Of a DNA stretch of 21,865 nucleotides, positions 1 to 8,758 are shown piece by piece. A model generated the notes under the pieces. The model was not told the origin of the DNA, ran no database searches, and was given only the letters and a program-made list of their open reading frames with translations. Position 1 is the stretch's first letter. Each line of letters opens with the position of its first letter. The position numbers and the translations under genes were made by a program. The DNA comes from Pseudopyrenochaeta lycopersici (Eukaryota; Ascomycota; Dothideomycetes; Pleosporales; Pseudopyrenochaetaceae): NCBI GenBank assembly GCA_003313425.1, contig NHZP01000139.1, forward strand, positions 1 to 21,865, given 5' to 3'.

Positions 1-77
1 CCCTAACCCTAACCCTAACCCTAACCCTAACCCTAACCCTAACCCTAACCCTAACCCTAACCCTAACCCTAACCCTA
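1..77. repeat. Telomere, CCCTAA strand
   Basis: Twelve exact CCCTAA units (1-72) are followed by a partial unit, CCCTA, which ends where unique sequence begins. This is the C-rich strand of a TTAGGG telomere, so the left edge is a true chromosome end and the interior of the chromosome lies to the right. TTAGGG is the usual telomere of filamentous ascomycetes. The tract is short and has no variant units, which may only reflect how much of it was assembled. Confidence 0.98.
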
Positions 78-404
78 GCTTGATTAATAGCATCATGTAT
101 ACTCGGGCACAGAGTATTAACTTCGATATCTTCAAAATGGAAGGCTGGGATAGCGGGGCCTTGATAAAATGTTAAAGTATTACGTTGATACCGCCGATAA
201 AAGGAATTTTAGCGTTGCGAATATTGCAGGCTTTATGCGTCAGCGCATAATAGCGTAACAACTCTGTATGCACCAACAATTTAGTCGTAGCTGTATAGAA
301 AGGTTACCAAAGTTTATATGAAGTTCCGAAGCTATGGTAACAATAGGTAAATAGACTGAATATTAGCTTTGACAAAGGATTCAATTGCTATCCTAGTATA
401 GTTG
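78..404. other. Unique sequence between telomere and HET fragment
   Basis: I see no gene, repeat unit or RNA here. Base composition is mixed and lacks the dense TAG/TAA pattern of the RIPped elements. It lies directly 3' of the HET-like stop codon (405-407, minus strand) and is best read as the old 3' flank of that gene, with telomere repeats attached to it. No subtelomeric tandem repeat separates it from the telomere. Confidence 0.6.
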
Positions 405-1066
405 TTAGATAAGTTGCAATTCACCCATCTTCAAACCAGAGAGATGCTCGCCATACATCATTCCATCAATATAGCACGGACAAATGACCGAATATTTGTT
501 TCCATCCCCTTTCCCTATAGGTCGTAAAACAATCGGCACGTTTGAACCTGCAATGATTGCGACTTGGTCGCCTGAGCGCCCACCGCTTCACCATGTCCAG
601 CCAACCCAAGCATCCTTTTTCGAGTGAGAAAGAGCCCTTTTCGCTGGGCTATCAATCCCCATATCTCGATGTTCCGGAGAATTGCCCGATCAGGCGAGTC
701 TGGGGCATCCAGTTTTTTGATGTCTTCCTCAAGACGGTAGACGTCCAATAGATCGTGAAGGTCTTCTTTAATTCTCGTTCCACTGAACGCCCCATCAGCA
801 AGCATCGTGCGAATTACCAAATGCGCTAGCTCGTCTCCTGGATTGTTTGAGTAGATAGGTTTGCCCTTAAGTTCGCGCTGCAGCTCTTTTGTCCGTTCAT
901 TAACCTGCAAAATTAAGTCTGTGCGATTGCTTTGTGGTTCCATGAAGTAGTATTTCTTCACTTCTTGAGGGGTGAAGTACTCGATACAATCGACTATAGC
1001 TCCTCGGACATGCAACTTTCTTTCTCCGTCCGATGTGTAGAAACTGCGCTGTACTAGATAGTCATA
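405..1066 (-). pseudogene. HET-like protein, C-terminal fragment with a frameshift
   Basis: The minus-strand frame is open from about 1066 to 515 and contains LHVRGAIVDCIE, then KGLFLTRKRMLGLA. These resemble the distal part of fungal HET (heterokaryon incompatibility) proteins, where an FLT..R.LGLG-like segment precedes GD.V.ILAG..VP.VLR. The expected continuation, GDQVAIIAGSNVPIVLRP, is present but in another frame. It starts near 572 and runs to a TAA at 405-407. The new frame has an upstream stop near 588, so the frame change lies between about 572 and 587. A TTG at 1013-1015 is not a credible start, because the reading continues upstream to a TAG at 1067-1069. The N-terminal HET domain is absent and replaced by RIPped retroelement sequence. 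The family call rests on remembered family pattern and no alignment was run. The fragment itself shows little RIP, as expected for single-copy DNA. Confidence 0.72.
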
Positions 1067-2504
1067 CTATTAGTATTTATACTAGTAAAATAAATAGGGG
1101 AAATATCCCTATTCTGTTTTACTAGAGGAATATATAGTGTATAGGTCTGTAGTGCAGAAAGACTAGTAGATAATACTGTGTCGCTTATTGCGTAAGTCTA
1201 TTAAGTAGTCTAGTACTAGTTTCTGTAGTCCTTTACGCATAGTATATAGGGTTTAAGCTACTTCTGCGTGCTTATATATTTCTTAGTCTTCTTCTTCTAT
1301 AAAATACTAGAGAGGGTTAATATTCTCTTTATTATCTTCTTAATATATTTATTATTTAAGCTATATATAAATATCTTACTTCTAACTATCTATAAGCACG
1401 ATCTTACTATAGGAATTAACTTAAAGGTACTCTTATTATACTAAGTCCTTATTACTTAGTGTATAGAAAGTATCTTCCTATATTAGTAGTAGTATTATTT
1501 AGCGTTATAGTATGTATTTAGGGGTTTTAACTATTAAGGGTTTATATACCTATATTTATCTAGCTTATTAAAGTTTCTAAAGCGCGTCCCTAACGCTTAT
1601 AGGCTACTATACTTTTTAAGATTTTTCTACCTATTCTTATATTATCTTTATATAATATTTAGGGTAATTATAGTATTCCTATAATATATCCTATATTACT
1701 TATTTAGCTAGAATAATTATACTTATTCCTTATACTATAGCTGCTTCCTATTCTACTAGGGTTAGCGTATTAATATACTATACCTTATATATATATTATA
1801 CGCGTAACTAGTAGTTAAGTTCTTATATATCTTTTTCTACCTCTATAGGCGTTAATAGCCTTAGAGTTCTTAGCTAATATTAATTTTAGAAGTTTTCTCT
1901 TTTCTAGTTCTTAGTTAGAAGTACTGTAGTATTACTAAAGTCTTCCTTAGTATCTTTATAGATAGAGGATAGAGAACTATTACTTTCTTCTTTATTATTA
2001 CTATACTAGGTTCCTAGAATCCCTTTTTTAGTAGGTTCTTAGAGAGGTAGCTGTAGTATCTCTATATCTTAAGCTTTTTCTTCTTAGGTTATAATAGCTT
2101 CCTATATTTTATTATTACTGTTTTCTTTCCTTGCGGCTAATATATTAATCTAGTAAGTTACTTTATTCTTATTTCTATAGTCTCTAGCTATATAGCCTTT
2201 CTTATTATAGTTAAAATAAATTATTTCTTTATTTTTCTTTTTACCCTTACCTAACTTTCCTCTATTAAGGTTATCTAGATATATTACCTTAGATCCTCCT
2301 AACGTATAGTATCTTAAGACCTTTTATAGCTAGTACTAGTATTATAAGCGACTACTATTTAATTCATTGCGATAATCTTTCTAGAGTTTCTTATCTTCTT
2401 TTATTTATCTAGATTATCGTTCCCTAAGTTATATATAGAGCTTATAGAGCTTAACATCTAGTTAGATAGTTTTATTAATTAGGTTATCTAATATTATAAT
2501 ACCT
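1067..2504 (-). pseudogene. Element A gag, 3' part (RIPped Gypsy-like)
   Basis: One minus-strand frame can be followed from 2504 to about 1067 with only TAG/TAA interruptions. It begins with the end of a Gypsy-type capsid region (ILDNLINKTI, then LDVKLYKLY). A CCHC knuckle follows at 2177-2218, in which all four ligands now read Tyr (spacing Y-x2-Y-x4-Y-x4-Y with the usual NKKG and IARD between). After the knuckle come about 370 further codons, rich in charged residues, in which I recognise no protease D-T/S-G, RT or integrase motif. The frame joins the HET-like fragment in the same phase (2218 and 1015 are 1203 nt apart). The 5' part of the same gag is at 9324-9960, because element C interrupts it. 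Everything 3' of this gag is lost at the HET junction. Confidence 0.75.
2177..2218 (-). other. Degraded CCHC zinc knuckle of element A gag
   Basis: The fourteen codons keep the exact retroviral nucleocapsid spacing C-x2-C-x4-H-x4-C, but each ligand codon is TAT. This is the RIP outcome for TGT (TG to TA) and for CAT/CAC (CA to TA). Residues between the ligands (FN, NKKG, IARD) are typical of the family. The motif marks the surrounding reading frame as a retrotransposon gag. Confidence 0.82.
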
Positions 2505-2509
2505 ATACT
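2505..2509. repeat. Left target-site duplication of element C (ATACT)
   Basis: ATACT lies directly before the TGTAAC start of the 5' LTR and recurs directly after the 3' LTR at 9324-9328. Five base pairs is the usual duplication made by Ty3/Gypsy integrases. Removing element C and one ATACT rejoins the gag frame of element A without a shift. Confidence 0.93.
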
Positions 2510-2737
2510 TGTAACGAAGTATCGTGAATCTGAATCTTAGTGTTGCAGCATGGTTGCGCTAGACCTTTTCGAGGGCTAGCGCGCACCGCGACGGACCTGC
2601 TCAAAACCTGCGCTGGCTGCGCGGAGCGGGGACGACAAGTATTCTCTCCTATAGCTGAGTGACAGCAATACAGAACCATCCCTTCACTATTATCTGTGGT
2701 GTAAAGCAAGTACTATTGCCTGAAACTATACGTTACA
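2510..2737 (+). repeat. 5' LTR of element C (228 bp)
   Basis: It runs from TGTAACGAAG to CGTTACA and matches 9093-9323 end to end. By eye there are ten substitutions, all transitions, and nine fit CpA to TpA or its complement TpG to TpA. There is one 3-nt gap: this copy lacks an ATT present in the 3' LTR near 9226, inside the presumed primer segment. Apparent short reverse-strand frames here are shadows of the LTR. Confidence 0.95.
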
Positions 2738-2738
2738 T

Positions 2739-2748
2739 AATAATACTT
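2739..2748 (+). promoter_or_regulatory. Candidate self-priming primer-binding site
   Basis: The ten bases AATAATACTT start one base after the 5' LTR, where a primer-binding site belongs. They do not begin with the TGG expected for a tRNA 3' end. They are the exact reverse complement of AAGTATTATT at 9220-9229 inside the 3' LTR. This is the layout of Tf1/sushi-type self-priming, where the 5' end of the transcript folds back onto the site. A TTAAAA lies about 31-36 nt before 9220 and could place the transcript start there. The 5' LTR can pair over only seven of the bases. Confidence 0.6.
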
Positions 2749-2768
2749 CTCCGTACAATAGTCCGGGG

Positions 2769-3797
2769 ATGGTTCCCCCTACGCGATCTAGTAAACAGGC
2801 CGCCTCTGCCAGCGAGACGCCTGACCCCCCTATCGAAGTCGACCCGCAGGTAGACGAAGAACCACCAACCCTCAGCGCGAGCACACCTTTAACTCTTAAG
2901 GAGCGCATCCTAGCCGCTGAAAAGAGACGCGATAAGCTCCAAGCGCTTCTACGCCTACGCGCAATTGAGGAGGAAATCGCACAGCTAGAAAGCATCGAAC
3001 GCGACCTCACCCCAGCCCCATCAGTGGATGGAACTCCTGAAGTTCAGGTTACAGAGGCGCGCAAGAGGAGCGCACCTAACGCGTCCCCGCCTCTACACGT
3101 AAAACGCACGCTTAAACCTAGAGATCTATCTGAATACCGAGGAAGGAACTTAAAGGAACATCGCGAGTTTTTTTACTTATGCGAAGTAGCATTTTAACTC
3201 TTACTATAGGAATTTTGTCTTAACAATAATAAAGTTATCTAGGCTATGCAGTACCTAGGAGGAGACCTAAGAGACCTTTAGTACACGCACTACAAGCGCG
3301 TATTTAAAGCAAATAGAATAATGCCTACCTGGGAATACTTTAAGCAATATATGCTTAACTTACTGTCTAACCCGATTAATCGCAGCCTTAAGGCGGCTAC
3401 AGCGCACGCTTAGGCTATGCAGCAGAAAGACCAGACTGTTCAGTCCTTTGCAACCTACCTTAATGTTATTAAAGATTAACTCACGCCTTATACTAAGGCA
3501 CAGAGAGTTTAGCATCTCTTCTTAAAGTTAAGGCCTGAATTACAGAGGGCTATCACCAACTACTACCAGATTCCTGCGACCAGGGAGGATTTAATAGCAT
3601 TAGGCTCTACACTTAAGCAGAACCTGCGCCGAGCCCTGCTGACGCAAAACCAGCATACGCGCAACACATTTAAGGGAAAATCCTAGGAAAGCACTCTAAA
3701 ATACAAACTAAACGAGCCTTCCCGTAGACTATAGGATAAAAGTAAGGTTACCTGCTTTAATTATAAGAAGGTTAGATACTACGCTAATAAGTGCTGA
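2769..3797 (+). pseudogene. Element C gag (RIPped)
   Basis: ATG at 2769 opens a clean 142-codon stretch: a Pro/Ser/Thr-rich acidic N-terminus, then a charged probable coiled coil (LKERILAAEKRR through IAQLESIE), then KPRDLSEYRGRN leading into the capsid domain. The first stop (3195-3197) replaces a likely CAA. The frame then continues with only RIP-type stops through retrotransposon-gag sequence (AMQYLGGDLRDL, then TWEYFKQYML, then LTPYTKAQRV) to a zinc knuckle at 3753-3794. That knuckle keeps the 14-residue CCHC spacing but reads C-x2-Y-x4-Y-x4-C. A TGA follows at 3795-3797. It may be the natural gag stop or a mutated codon. The product would form the virus-like particle and bind the genomic RNA. 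The 5' third is far less mutated than the rest. Confidence 0.85.
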
Positions 3798-3838
3798 AGT
3801 AGTAATCTAAACCACCTTCTAGTACGCATTAACTAGAC

Positions 3839-3845
3839 GGGAAAA
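3839..3845 (+). promoter_or_regulatory. Possible -1 frameshift site (GGGAAAA)
   Basis: The heptamer GGGAAAA fits the X-XXY-YYZ slippery pattern in the gag phase (codons GGA AAA). The pol frame is open from here for over 110 nt, whereas gag meets a TAA at 3849-3851. Pol is in the -1 frame throughout. However, the TGA at 3795 precedes the site in the gag frame, and the true switch could lie anywhere from about 3790 to 3850. I could not test for a downstream pseudoknot. Confidence 0.3.
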
Positions 3846-6800
3846 GGTTAAGCCTCACCAGTAATCCAGGAACAGTAAGGCGCATACCTATTAATATTTT
3901 GCTAGGCATAAAGCGCAAGTGCAGCGCAGCCGCAGAGACAGGCCCTAAGAAGGAACTCTAAGTTATCCTTAACCCCTAGGCTAACGTCAGCTTAATTAGT
4001 TAGAAACTGGCTGTTAAGATAGGACTACTACTACTTAAAGGAGCAGAGCTCCTAAAACTAGGTTAGATTAGTACCTAACGTTAGAACACCTATGCAGCAT
4101 ATAAGCTTTAGGTGCGTTTAACAGATAATAACGGCGTTAATCGCCGAGCTTAGGTTACAGCGTATAGAGTAGATAAGGAGGGCGTTCCCCTTCTACTTAG
4201 TAACCCTTTTTTACAACAGCAGAATATTTATATTAACTGTAGCTCTTAAATATAGCGTTAGGGGTATACCTTAGCTAATATTAAGCTCGTTACTACTACA
4301 GAACTTTATAAAGATGCAGAGTAAACTAGCTCTAACGCATACCTTCTAGGAGTACTACAGGTTACAGGTGAAGGTTTAGAGTATAATGCTCGTATCTTTA
4401 GAGCGCGTGTCGCGCCAAAAGCGCGCATCCCTAACGCATTAGCTAACTATAGCGATGTATTTAATAATAAAAAGGTAGAAGCCCCGCCAAATTTTAAGAC
4501 TTTAGACTATGCTATCCCACTTATAGCTAACAAAGAACCTCCATACAGTCCACTATACAACCTTTCTGCGCATAAGCTTAAGGTACTCTGTAACTATATA
4601 GAGGATGCGCTACGTAAAGGCTAGATTCAGCACAGTACAAGTCCTGCAGGAGCCCCTATACTATTTATCCCTAAGAAGTATAGAAAGTTTTACCTATATG
4701 TTAACTATCAAGGATTAAACGCTGTTATAATTAAGGATTGTTGCCCGCTTCTGTTAATTAGAGAGACCCTGGATCGCCTGTTAGGCGCACGTTATTATAC
4801 TACCCTAGATCTTCGTAATGCGTACCACCGCCTAAGAATTTAATTAGGAGACGAGTAGAAAACCGCCTTTCGAACTTAATATAGCCACTTTAAGTACTTA
4901 GTTATGCTATTTAGGCTAACCAACGCCCTAGCAAGCTTTCAAGCATATATTAATAAGGCGCTTAGCGAACATTTAGACCATATTTGCGTGGTTTACCTTA
5001 ATAATATACTTATCTATACTTACAGCGAGGATATTACGATACACTAGCGCGTAGTGCGCTCTGTACTTAAAGCCCTATAAAAGGCAGAGCTCTTTGCCAA
5101 CCTTAAAAAGTGTACCTTTATATTAAGTGAGGTTCACTTCCTTAGGTTTATTGTTACAACGCGCAGAATCTGCGCAGATCTAGCGCGCGTTAAGACTATT
5201 ACTTAATAGCCACAGCCTACAAATATTAAGGAACTCTAGTCCTTTCTTAGGTTTGCTAACTTTTACTAACGTTTTATTAAGGGATACGCCCGCGAAACGG
5301 CTCCTCTTACTAATTTACTTAAGGGTAATCAGGATTTTTATTAGAATAATGCAGCGAATGCGTCGTTTAAGAAGCTTAAAGAGCGCTTTTTAAGTGCGCT
5401 AATCCTGCGCTACTTTAATCCTGCTCTCGCGATACGCGTAGAGACAGATGCGTCTACCTTTGCTATCTTAGGTATTCTGTCACAGTTGTTTAAAGATAAA
5501 AAATAGCATCTAATTACCTTTATGTTAAGGAAGCTTTAGAGCGCTAAGCTAAACTATAAAACATATAATTTAGAGCTCTTAGCAATTATATACAGCTTCA
5601 AGTAGTAGCGGTATTACCTTTAAGGTACGCAGCACACTATACAGGTCCTAAGTAACTATAATAACCTACGCTCTATGCGCGCAGTACAGAAGTTAAACCT
5701 GCGTCAAGCACGTTAGGCGATCTATCTAGGAGCTTTTAATTTTAAGGTAAAGCACCGCCTAGGGAAAATAAACCCTGCGGACGGCCCTTTACGTAGGGCA
5801 GATTACGTACAAGAGAACCTGTCGCTAACCTAGTTATTACCTACCTTACAGAATAAACTACTAGCAAGAGTAGAGTATAGTAGAGTAAGAGGATCCACGA
5901 CCGGGCTTAGCTTAGTAGGCGCGTGTGAAACGCACGTTACTACAGTTTGCAGAACCATAAAGGTCCCTACTGCTGGCGCCATAGAATGCATGCCATGCGT
6001 GCCACGCTCACTAGCTAGGGTGTTAGTTAGTAGCGAACCTGCGACAGTAGAGTCTGAAACGTGGATAGAGACCCTGTACCAACTGCAGTAAGGGGACGCC
6101 TTTACCCAGCAGCAGATTACAGACTCCACGCACGTAGAACGCACTTAAAGCAGCAGAGGGGCGCCCGTTTAGCGTCTTAATAAAAGAAAAGTCCTAAGAT
6201 ATAATAGCAGAATATATGTTCTAGAAGAACTAGCTATTAGGCAAGAGATTTTATTCTAGAACTATAACACGCGCATAGCAGGCTACTTTGGCGCACGTAG
6301 AACGCTTAAGCTGATCAGAAGGCTATACTATTAGCCAACGCTTAGTTATAATATTTAGGAGTACGTAAGAATATATACTGTTTACCAAAGGAGCAAAGCT
6401 CCAAGGCACAGTTAATATAGAAAGCTAGCACCTCTACTAGTTCCTAGAAATATATTTAAGGAAGTTATACTAGACTTTATTTCCAGGTTACCCCTAGCAA
6501 AGGATAGTTTAGGTTACGTGTTTAATGCGATCCTTATAATTATTAATCGCTTCTTAAAGATAGCGCTCTATATACCCGCTTTAAAGACATAGGACGTAAA
6601 ACAGTTCGCAAAAGCTTACTTTAACTATGTAATTTTAAAGTTTGGGGTATAGAAAGGTATTATATCAGATAGAGGCCCTGTCTTCACCTCCAACTTTTAG
6701 GCAGAGATCTGCTACTAACTATAGGTAAAGCGCAAGCTGAGCACAGCTTTTCATCTACAGACAGATAGGCAAACAGAACGCTAGAATCAGACGCTTAAAC

Positions 6801-7366
6801 AGTACCTTCGAGTCTTTGCATCAGCAGCTTAAGACAACTAGGTTAAGCTTTTAAGTACAGCTTAATTTGCGTACAATAATTCAGTCCATAAGTCAACAAA
6901 ATTAACTCCTTTCTATACTATATATAGCAAGCACCTACTAGTTACCTCACCTCCTAAGGACAGCAGGCCAGAGGGGGAGATGCCTAATGCAATAGACAGA
7001 GTTAAGCGCATGCACAACACAAGGACCGCGCTTATAGAACACCTACGAAAAGCATAAGAGTATTAAAGCTAATATTACAATAAAAAGCATAAGGATAAAG
7101 CATTCCGCCAAGGAGATCTTGTATTACTCAGCACTAAGCATATTAACTTAACCTACTAACTAAATAAAAAGCTATCTAGCAAGTTTATTAGACCCTTTAG
7201 AGTACAAGAAGTAGTTAGAACGCAGGTATATTACTTAATTCTACCACCTTACTACCGCATTTATAACGTATTCTATATCTCACTCCTTAAACGCTAGAAA
7301 TCCTAGCAGGAAGAAGAGGAAAACACCTAGCTACCTGATATTACTCTTAAAGGAGAGGAAGTCTAG

Positions 7367-7510
7367 GAAGTTAAAAAGATCCTAGGTAAACGTACAAAGA
7401 AGGGCTAACTACAGTACTAGCTAAGGTGGAAAGGCTACAATAAGACCTAGGATACCTGGACCCTAGCATCAGATTTTGAAAATATGGATAACCTAGTCCG
7501 AGAGTTTGAA
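7367..7510 (+). other. Chromodomain at the end of element C integrase
   Basis: The segment reads EVKKILGKR, then LRWKGYNK, then DTWTLASDFENMDNLVREFE, with two RIP-type stops inside. This is the classic chromodomain layout: EVEKIL opening strand, RWKGY, D-TWEP and a C-terminal helix ending LV.EFE. The Trp at 7427-7429 and the Trp of DTW are present as cage residues. In chromoviruses this domain binds methylated histone H3 and steers integration to heterochromatin, which fits the location in a subtelomere full of silenced repeats. Confidence 0.88.
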
Positions 7511-8118
7511 TAAGAGGGAAGAGCTACGCGCTTAAGGAAGAGAAAGAAAGTATAAGTCACGCAACTAAAGCGCTAAAGAGAAGCAAGTCTAGGAAAGAAA
7601 GCAGAATTTATTATTATAGCCTTAGGCTTATAGGTATCTATAAGAAGCGAAAGAAAACCCCTAAAAACGCCGAAACCACCTTACTCTTATTACCCGCGTC
7701 AGGCTTAATCTCCTCCCCAGCATCGCTTGCGCTTAAGGCGCTACTATTACTCACTAGGGCTTAATAGGAAACTCCCAAACCTCCTGTAGCTTAGAGTATC
7801 TCTAGCCCTATCTTAACCTAGGCCTCAACCTTTGCCCCTACCGCGGCCTCGACCTCCGCCCCTGCTTCTACCTCTACCCCTCACGTTACGACGCGCCGCG
7901 GCGCCTCCACGGCGCGGGGCAGGAGCCTGCTCATCTCCTCCATTATTGTCTCCGCCACCCTCTCTATCATCCGCTCCTCCGTTATTCTCTCCTCCTCCTC
8001 CTCCTCCCCCATTCTCCTGCTGTTCTTCCTCCTCTTCATCTTGACCTCCACCCCCGCTACCTCTACTCTCGTTGTTGCTGCCGCTGTCGCTATCATTAGT
8101 ATTATCCGGGACGGCACC

Positions 8119-8168
8119 CTTTAGAGATGTCAGCCTGCGCTCCTAATGCGAGTAATGTATCAGCATAC
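8119..8168 (-). other. Intron 2 of the antisense gene (50 nt)
   Basis: The donor is GTATGC. A branch-like GCTGAC sits at 8134-8129 and the acceptor AAAG ends at 8119. Size, donor and branch spacing are typical of filamentous fungi. AAG rather than CAG or TAG at the acceptor is the weak point. Removing it joins codon ATG to GGT in phase 0 and links the helical frame to the acidic/RGG frame. Confidence 0.6.
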
Positions 8169-8483
8169 CATGCGGGCCGCGTAGGCCACGAGCTGCTCTA
8201 GGGCAGCTGCAATCCTGCGCTGCTCAGCTAGGATCAGCCCTAGAAACTGAGGTAAGGTAGTAAGCACTTAGGTGGCAACACCCATAGGTGTGCTAGTATA
8301 GGCGGCGTGGCGGCGGCGGCTAGCGAGCTCCAGATTGAACTAGCGCTGGCAGCGCGTGAGCTTGACGCTAGTCGTAATCACCGCGGCATTAGTTTAGGGG
8401 GTAGCAGCGGCAGTAACTGCCGTATCGTATTAGTTACGAAGGACGTATAATCGGTTCAAGCGGGCATTAAGCTCGCGAGGGAC

Positions 8484-8536
8484 CTGTGTTTATTAATAAC
8501 AACGCGCCTGGAGCAAGCTATAGACTAAAGACTTAC
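8484..8536 (-). other. Intron 1 of the antisense gene (53 nt)
   Basis: The donor is a consensus GTAAGT (8536-8531). The acceptor is ACACAG ending at 8484. A TTAAT about 10 nt before the acceptor could serve as branch site. Removing it joins the Cys-rich frame directly to VPREL in phase 0. The length is typical for Pezizomycotina. Confidence 0.7.
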
Positions 8537-8758
8537 AGAAGTATAGGCGCCACGGTTGCCTGCGACATAATAGTCACAGCGCTAGTGCTTGGGGTTGTTG
8601 CAGTTCTTCTTCTAGTTGGCAATGCTCTACGCGCAGCGCAGGCAAGTCTTAGTCGCTGCGTCTTAGTCAGCACGCTTATTAGCTGTGGCCTACACGAAGG
8701 GCCTAGCACCGCGAAGGTGCGACTTCTTAATATACTTTAGATTTAGGTAATAGACTAT

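Larger units (their letters stand above)
3833..7555 (+). pseudogene. Element C pol: PR-RT-RNaseH-integrase-chromodomain (RIPped)
   Basis: One frame, -1 relative to gag, runs about 3.7 kb with RIP-type stops and no indel that I could find. A protease-like segment near 3960-4290 (ANVSLIS, AVKIGL) has lost its D-S/T-G. The RT spans about 4540-5050. Its motif A Asp is kept (LDLRNAYH, 4808-4810), but the YLDD box reads YLNN (4994-5005). RNase H has TDAS near 5444-5455 and LELLAI near 5570. In the integrase, the second His and the CxxC of the HHCC finger read Tyr (near 6280 and 6370-6390), while the D, D, E triad is intact (6473, 6668, 6776). A chromodomain closes the protein at about 7367-7510, and a TAA at 7553-7555, possibly a RIPped CAA, follows. 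A functional copy would make cDNA and insert it, with the chromodomain guiding target choice. Confidence 0.9.
7825..8758 (-). pseudogene. Spliced antisense gene in element C: Cys-rich, RGG-tailed protein
   Basis: Three minus-strand exons (8758-8537, 8483-8169, 8118-7825) join in frame through two introns. Each exon length is a multiple of three, giving about 276 codons. Exon 1 carries C-x2-C-x10-C-x7-C-x2-Y-x7-Y, ending just before VPREL. The last two Tyr are probable Cys (TGT to TAT). This resembles the Cys-rich, zinc-finger-like modules common in fungal proteins. Exon 2 is helical (LNARLNRLYVLRNQ, LILAEQRRIAAALEQLVAYAARM). Exon 3 is disordered: Asp/Asn/Ser/Gly, then Glu/Gln, then Gly-rich, ending in an Arg-Gly-rich tail and a TGA at 7827-7825. 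Exons 1 and 2 hold only TAG/TAA interruptions; exon 3 is open. The start is uncertain: an ATA at 8758-8756 may be a RIPped ATG. The function is unknown; nucleic-acid binding is inferred from the Cys module and RGG tail. Confidence 0.72.

Noticed and set aside
557..751. Plus-strand 64-codon frame in the HET fragment
   Set aside because: It is antisense to the HET-like coding frame, which has recognisable motifs, and has no feature of its own.
2503..2709. Minus-strand frame in the 5' LTR, with a sister at 9077-9295
   Set aside because: It is a shadow frame repeated only because the LTR is repeated. It has no known domain and reaches past the LTR edge.
2726..3010. Minus-strand Ser/Arg-rich frame
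   Set aside because: It is antisense to the clean gag N-terminus, and the composition is that of a shadow.
5830..6144. Minus-strand 104-codon frame
   Set aside because: It lies opposite the RNaseH-integrase linker of element C pol, whose frame is continuous here. No motif supports it.
7832..8044. Plus-strand Pro/Ser-rich frame as a C-terminal extension of pol
   Set aside because: It is in the pol frame, but its low-complexity Pro/Ser text is the complement of the Gly/Glu/Arg-rich exon 3 of the antisense gene, which reads more naturally.
7881..8117. Minus-strand frame with a Met/Glu/Arg-rich product
   Set aside because: It overlaps exon 3 in another phase. The exon 3 frame (acidic, then RGG) connects by splicing to the rest of the gene; this one does not.
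8119..8568. Reading the antisense gene as one exon with three single-base frameshifts from an ATG at 8568
   Set aside because: It needs three indels in 450 bp, although pol of the same element has none in 3.7 kb. Two consensus-like introns explain all frame changes and also reveal the Cys-rich exon 1.
8486..8740. Plus-strand 84-codon frame with a hydrophobic segment, as an env-like protein
   Set aside because: The hydrophobic run looks like a membrane helix, but the frame is antisense to exon 1, is short and has no signal or partner. Kept only as a weak alternative.
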